From NCBI GenBank assembly GCA_958296075.1, contig CATQHW010000002.1, positions 930,001 through 994,000 on the forward strand: a DNA stretch of 64,000 bases, given 5' to 3'. The position numbers and the translations under genes were made by a program. Shown here piece by piece: positions 60,173-64,000 of this stretch (the first letter of the stretch is position 1; each line of letters opens with the position of its first letter). The notes beneath the pieces are model-generated. The model saw only the letters and a list, made by a program, of their open reading frames with translations, was not told the DNA's origin and did no database searches. The DNA comes from an uncultured Spirochaetia bacterium (GTDB lineage: Bacteria > Spirochaetota > Spirochaetia > SZUA-6 > Bin103).

Positions 60173-61030
60173 TCACGCGCCGTCGGGCGCTGTCAGCGCC
60201 GCGCGGGTGTAGGTGATCGCGCGGTCCATGACCGCCCAGGGGTCCTCGGGTCCCTCGTACTCGGGCGAGACGGTGCCGTCGTAGCCGAGCTCGCGCAGCC
60301 GCTCGATCGCCGCCGGCAGCGGCACGATCCCTTCGCCCAGATCGACCGCCTTGAACCACGGGCCGCCGCGCGTTCCCTGCCAGGACGCGCCCGGGAGTTC
60401 GTTATCCAGCGGAATCCAGTCCTTCACGTGCACGTGGATCGTGTACGGGAACACCCGGTCGAGCGCCGCGATCGGGTCGTAGCCGGCCATGACGAAGTTG
60501 CCCACGTCATAGACGGTCCGGACCCGGTTTCCCAACCGCTCGCAGGCGTCGATCACCCATTCGGGACCGCCGTAGATGTCCCCGCGAAACCCCAGGTTGG
60601 CGACCAGCAGGACCAGCCCGAGCTCGCGCGCGACCGGCAGGCTCCGCTCGACCGCCTCGCACAGCCACTCCCGGCACTCCTCGCCGGTCAGGTCGCTGTC
60701 CCAGCCCGGCATCGACGGCAGGATGAGGATGGAGCCTGCGCCCAGCCGGGCCGCGACGCGCAGCCGCTCGTGGAACCGGTCGGTGCCGGCCGCGCGCTCG
60801 CCCGCATCGCGGGAGCCGACGTGACAATTGACGTCGCACGCCAGCACCTTCATGCCGGTCTCGGCGATCGCGTCGATCCTGGCGACCTCGTCCTCATCCG
60901 CGATCCACGGGTCGTAGAGCTCGAGCGAGGTGATCCCGCGCCGGCGGAACCAGCGGATCGCCCTGGCATTGTCGATCGGTCGAGGGCCGGTGATCGGTCC
61001 GAACGCGTAGCTGTATCCGACGATCTCCAT
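60173..61030 (-). CDS. sugar phosphate isomerase/epimerase family protein
   Basis: A 285-aa xylose-isomerase-like TIM barrel: ITSLELYDPWIADEDEVARI, VLLVANLGFRGDIYGGPEW, TVYDVGNFVMAGYDPIAAL (metal Asp) and IHVHVKDWIPL, then TVSPEYEGPEDPW (Glu). ATG at 61030 without ribosome site; CATAAT 6 nt upstream suggests a leaderless mRNA. Not closely similar to the isomerase at 6422. Confidence 0.88.
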   Translation of the reverse strand: MEIVGYSYAFGPITGPRPIDNARAIRWFRRRGITSLELYDPWIADEDEVARIDAIAETGMKVLACDVNCHVGSRDAGERAAGTDRFHERLRVAARLGAGSILILPSMPGWDSDLTGEECREWLCEAVERSLPVARELGLVLLVANLGFRGDIYGGPEWVIDACERLGNRVRTVYDVGNFVMAGYDPIAALDRVFPYTIHVHVKDWIPLDNELPGASWQGTRGGPWFKAVDLGEGIVPLPAAIERLRELGYDGTVSPEYEGPEDPWAVMDRAITYTRAALTAPDGA

Positions 61031-61036
61031 GCGGCG

Positions 61037-61064
61037 ATTATGGACGCCGGCGCGTCGCCGGCAA
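61037..61064 (-). promoter_or_regulatory. promoter, leaderless candidate, of the isomerase at 61030
   Basis: Minus strand TTGCCG (61064-61059), 16-bp spacer, CATAAT (61042-61037), 6 nt before the ATG. Confidence 0.5.
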
Positions 61065-61113
61065 GCTCCGGGGTCCATCGGGACGCCGGTTTTGGCGAGT
61101 CCGAGCATGTCGG

Positions 61114-62337
61114 TCAGTCCCGAAAGGGGTCGATCTCATCCGGCGCTGCCATGGCCACGCCGATCGGCTCCAGCACGTGCACCACGCGGATCGTGCGATC
61201 GTGGTAGCGCAGCACCTCCTCGATCCGCTTGTAACAGTGGGGCGACTCGTCGGTGCCCGCGCCGCGGAGCTCGACGCCGCGCCGGTCCAGCCACTTGCGC
61301 ATCATCTCGCGGGTGATATTGCCTTCGGTGAGTTGAATCCGTCGCCCGCGGCGGAACCGCGACTTGCCGGCCGCTTGCGTGCGCGACAGGACTCGGCCCG
61401 CGCCGTGGATGGTGGAGCGCAGTGCCAGCTCGGACTCCGGGCCGTCGATTCCCTCGATGACGACCGAGATGTCGCCCATGCTGCCGCCGACGAAGCCGCG
61501 CTGGCCGGGGAAGGCGGGGGTCGCGCCCTTGCGCACGACCCAGAGGTCCTGGTCGAAGTGGCGCTCCTGCCAGGCGAAGTTGTGGTGGTTGTGCACCTCC
61601 TCGACGATGCGGGCGCCGAGCAGCCGGGCGACCCGCGCGCATACCCAGTCCCGGCCGGCGTACGCGTAACGCCCGGCCAAGTGCATGCAGGCGAGGTATT
61701 CCCGGCCCAGGTCGCTTGCCGTGTCCAGGAGCACCGGGTCGACGTGCGTGCCGTCGGAGCCGCCGCCGGCCTTGATGAAGTGGGTGGCCAGCTTGTGGCC
61801 CAGGCCGCGCGAGCCGAAGTGCACGCCAACCCAGACGCGGCCCAGCTCGTCGACGAGCAGGTCGACGTAGTGGTTGCCGGAGCCGATGGTGCCGAGCTGT
61901 GTGCGCGCCAGTTCGCGCAGCGCCACAGCCTCGGGGATGTCCCACGCCGGGTCGTCGTCGAACAGCTCGTGATCCGCCGGCTCCGGGTTCTTGCGGCCGA
62001 TGCCGAACGACAGGGTGCGCCACAGGTCGTCCATGATGCGCCGGATGTTGCGGCGGACATCTTTTGCATCGGCGTCCAGCAGCACCGCCTTGTTCCCGCA
62101 GGCAATATCGAAGCCCGCCCCGGACGGGCTGATCCGATCTGCGTAGGCGATGACGCCGCCGATGGGCACGGCGTAGCCGAGGTGGTGGTCGGCCATGAGC
62201 GCCGCTCGCTCGGCGCTCCCGGCGCAGCGCCGCATCTGAGCTACCGCTCCCACGTCGGCCTCGCCCCAGATCGGGATGCCGTCGAGCATCCGATACCCCC
62301 GGCCGTTACCGGCCGCGTCCGGTTCCGTAGTCGTCAT
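61114..62337 (-). CDS. rtcB: RtcB family RNA ligase
   Basis: A 407-aa RtcB-type 3'-phosphate/5'-OH RNA ligase. Metal and GMP-site blocks: FDIACGNKA (the Cys of the D-x-x-C-G motif), GTIGSGNHYVD, VHFGSRGLGH, VHNHHNFAW, VRKGATPA, GSMGDISVV, and the guanylylated His in HGAGRVLSR. Sequence and length fit the shorter RtcB2-like branch. Acts in RNA repair. No archease gene is adjacent. Its start overlaps a possible small gene as ATGA. Confidence 0.93.
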   Translation of the reverse strand: MTTTEPDAAGNGRGYRMLDGIPIWGEADVGAVAQMRRCAGSAERAALMADHHLGYAVPIGGVIAYADRISPSGAGFDIACGNKAVLLDADAKDVRRNIRRIMDDLWRTLSFGIGRKNPEPADHELFDDDPAWDIPEAVALRELARTQLGTIGSGNHYVDLLVDELGRVWVGVHFGSRGLGHKLATHFIKAGGGSDGTHVDPVLLDTASDLGREYLACMHLAGRYAYAGRDWVCARVARLLGARIVEEVHNHHNFAWQERHFDQDLWVVRKGATPAFPGQRGFVGGSMGDISVVIEGIDGPESELALRSTIHGAGRVLSRTQAAGKSRFRRGRRIQLTEGNITREMMRKWLDRRGVELRGAGTDESPHCYKRIEEVLRYHDRTIRVVHVLEPIGVAMAAPDEIDPFRD

Positions 62338-62471
62338 CGCAGTCGGCGTCGATGGCCGCCTTGAGTTCCCAGCGCCCGCACCTGATCGGCCGGCACCGCC
62401 AACCCGGGATCGACCCCGAGCGGTTCCTGGACCTTCCTCATGCCGGCGCGGTCACAGGTACGGTGGGCCAT
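62334..62471 (-). CDS. possible 45-aa small gene between the RraA-like gene and rtcB
   Basis: ATG at 62471 begins 2 nt after the RraA-like stop; the frame ends in an ATGA overlap with rtcB. Sequence starts MAHRTCDRAGMRKVQEPLG, basic at the end. No motif, no ribosome site. Close packing is the only support; it may simply be the short spacer, with translation re-initiating at rtcB, which also lacks a Shine-Dalgarno. Confidence 0.3.
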   Translation of the reverse strand: MAHRTCDRAGMRKVQEPLGVDPGLAVPADQVRALGTQGGHRRRLR

Positions 62472-62473
62472 GG

Positions 62474-63163
62474 TCAGTGCACGTGATACGCGTCGAGCAG
62501 TTCCCGCAACGACACCTCGTCACGTTCCAGCAGCTCGAACAGCGGCGCCTCCACGTCCAACACCGCCTGCGCCTGTTGCGGGACCCGGTCGGCGATCTCC
62601 GTCGGTATCGTCAACAGCCCGCTCTCATCGCCGTGCAACAGGTCGCCCGGATTGATCGTGAGCCCGCAGATCTCCACGGGGACGCCGAAGTCGACGATCG
62701 CCGGGATGCCGTGCGAGACCACCAGACCGGCAGCGAAGAGCTGGAAGCCGGGCACGCGCCGCTCGATCCCCGCGCGGTCGCGCACGCCCCCGTCGGTGAC
62801 CATGCCGGCGGCGCCCAGGTGCCTGAGCGCCCGCGCGGTCATGTCACCGCCGAAGCAGGAGCGCAGCCGATCCTGCCCCACGTGCTTGACCACGTACACG
62901 CTCGGTTGCGGTGCCGCCGCGATTCGCTCGAACAGCTCGGTAAGGCGATCAGGACGCGGATCGGCCGGCGTGGTCGTGTCGGCGATCGCCGTGAACGCAT
63001 GGCCCACCAGCGGCGCGCGCTCCGGAAACAGGCACGTCAGTTCCATGTTCGCGTAACCGGCGGTCCGGTCACGCACCGTGAATCGCTCCACCGCGTTCAT
63101 CACCGTCGGGCTGTCGAACCGCCGCAACGCCTCTATCGTCCGTTCGCTCACCGCTCCGGCCAT
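62474..63163 (-). CDS. RraA family protein (4-hydroxy-4-methyl-2-oxoglutarate aldolase/oxaloacetate decarboxylase-like)
   Basis: A 229-aa RraA/HMG-aldolase fold protein: VGHAFTAIADTTTP, FGGDMTARALRHLGAAGMVTDGGVRD (the metal/substrate Gly-x-x and Arg-Asp motif) and GIPAIVDFGVPVEICGLTINPGDLLHGDESGLLTIP. Conserved VTDGGVRD favours aldolase/decarboxylase over the RNase E inhibitor role. GAGGAAGGTG precedes the ATG. Confidence 0.88.
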   Translation of the reverse strand: MAGAVSERTIEALRRFDSPTVMNAVERFTVRDRTAGYANMELTCLFPERAPLVGHAFTAIADTTTPADPRPDRLTELFERIAAAPQPSVYVVKHVGQDRLRSCFGGDMTARALRHLGAAGMVTDGGVRDRAGIERRVPGFQLFAAGLVVSHGIPAIVDFGVPVEICGLTINPGDLLHGDESGLLTIPTEIADRVPQQAQAVLDVEAPLFELLERDEVSLRELLDAYHVH

Positions 63164-63306
63164 GGCACCTTCCTCAACGATCGCCTCCTCAACGCCCGGG
63201 TATCGGTCAGGGGCGATGTCTCCGGCGCGCGTCGGGACCCATTCTACCCACTGCCGTCCGGCTACGGTACAATGCCGGCAGTCCCGCAAATGGTGACACC
63301 AGCACC

Positions 63307-64000
63307 ATGCCGCAAGAAGGCACGCCGACCTGGGCCGGAAGAGCCTTGAGCGCGATCTTCGGTGGATACCAGGTACGCATAGATCCTTGGGAGGTCGATT
63401 ACGGCGATCAGACGCCGCTCGGGTCCGTGGATCACCGGCCGGACGAGGTGGATCACGAGGTCGAAGTAGCCGATGCGGACTGGGCGGCAATCGGGCCTGC
63501 GGATCGCGGCGTTCCACTCCCCGAATGCGTCGTGTTCATCGACGGCGTCCGCAGGCTGGAGGCGCGGGCGCAGGTGCGGCATGACGAACGGCTGATCTAC
63601 GGCGGATTCGGAAGCTATGCCGTGGGCGCTGTGGTCATGCGCGACTCGGCAGCGAAGTTCGGCCCGGTTCGCGTGTTTCGCAGCTTCGTGCTCGGCGCCG
63701 GCCTCTGCCCGCCGGCTCCGGTTCGGGTCCGCAGCGATCTTGAATATCGCGCCGAGAGTACGCCGAGGACGGAAGCCGACGCGCCGTTGCGCCATGTTCA
63801 GGACGCCATGCGGGACGCGGAAGCGGCGCTGGCTACGACGCTGTGCGGCGCCGGTACGCTGGTCATCGTCGATGGCCCGCTCAGCTTCGTGCCGGAGCGG
63901 CCGGAGCAAGCGTTGGGCTACATCAAACGCTTGCACGATCTCTACCTCCCGAGCCGGTTCCTCCCGCTCCTGGCGCACCTTCCGCGAGGCGCGCGGACGC
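63307..64000 (+). CDS. NurA-like nuclease domain protein (partial, runs off the window)
   Basis: At least 231 aa, open to the window end. It contains ECVVFIDGVRRLEAR (about residue 76), YGGFGSYAVGAVVM, and TLVIVDGPLSF (about 195). The two Asp-Gly segments resemble the acidic motifs of NurA nucleases that pair with HerA-type translocases in DNA end processing. ATG at 63307; another ATG at 63272 is in a different frame. A HerA-like gene would be expected further right. Identification is tentative. Confidence 0.5.
   Translation, partial: MPQEGTPTWAGRALSAIFGGYQVRIDPWEVDYGDQTPLGSVDHRPDEVDHEVEVADADWAAIGPADRGVPLPECVVFIDGVRRLEARAQVRHDERLIYGGFGSYAVGAVVMRDSAAKFGPVRVFRSFVLGAGLCPPAPVRVRSDLEYRAESTPRTEADAPLRHVQDAMRDAEAALATTLCGAGTLVIVDGPLSFVPERPEQALGYIKRLHDLYLPSRFLPLLAHLPRGART

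Noticed and set aside
1-64000. tRNA, rRNA or CRISPR arrays
   Set aside because: No cloverleaf-like intergenic segment, rRNA motif or regularly spaced repeats were seen; intergenic gaps are short and accounted for.

Overview
This is a very GC-rich bacterial chromosome segment, gene-dense on both strands, with no rRNA, tRNA, CRISPR array or prophage seen. Genes are tightly packed, and successive genes are repeatedly joined by GTGA or ATGA stop/start overlaps. The content (a MoxR/DUF58/Bat operon, AAA-ATPase-like DUF1703 protein, PhyH dioxygenases, sugar-acid dehydratases, Gfo/Idh oxidoreductases) suits a free-living or host-associated heterotroph of the kind found among GC-rich Spirochaetota and sponge-symbiont lineages. 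That assignment is inference; no marker gene here settles it.

Layout. 0-10.8 kb: carbon and nitrogen metabolism (class III aminotransferase, hydrolase, Gfo/Idh, TIM-barrel isomerase, sulfatase-like enzyme, MDR dehydrogenase, M19 peptidase) plus a DUF1703 ATPase/nuclease and an RNA ligase. 10.9-14.4 kb: a frameshifted, truncated N6-adenine methyltransferase relic running into phosphoenolpyruvate carboxylase. 14.4-17.5 kb: zinc-type ABC importer and its Fur-family regulator behind a palindromic operator. 17.5-21 kb: Gfo/Idh, aminotransferase, a GNA1-like acetyltransferase, SDR. 21.1-29.7 kb: moxR-DUF58-bat operon. 29.7-41 kb: sugar-acid dehydratases, leuA with a leucine attenuator, reductases, lactonase, DUF362, MATE, PhyH.

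41-47.2 kb is the accessory centrepiece: a putative RiPP locus with three NHLP-type (nitrile-hydratase-like leader) precursors, a JmjC/cupin oxygenase, a small basic protein, an unrecognised 365-aa protein and a squalene-cyclase-like alpha/alpha-toroid protein, interrupted by an internally deleted ISL3 transposase. A fourth precursor lies 15 kb away. Three of the four precursors share a 20-bp element at fixed distance (20-21 bp) upstream of a sigma70-type promoter; the same word also looks like the ISL3 terminal repeat. The core peptides are Trp/Tyr-rich and free of Cys.

47.2-64 kb: btuCFD under a cobalamin riboswitch, topA, PhyH, an ABC exporter, mannonate-dehydratase-like and other sugar-acid enzymes, precursor four, a second RNA ligase (RtcB), RraA-like protein, and a NurA-like partial gene at the edge.

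Regulatory DNA is unusually readable: a textbook leu attenuator (28-aa Leu-rich leader, antiterminator, intrinsic terminator), a Zur-like box between -35 and -10, a B12 riboswitch, and several promoters whose -10 lies only 6-7 nt before a start codon lacking a Shine-Dalgarno sequence, suggesting leaderless mRNAs.
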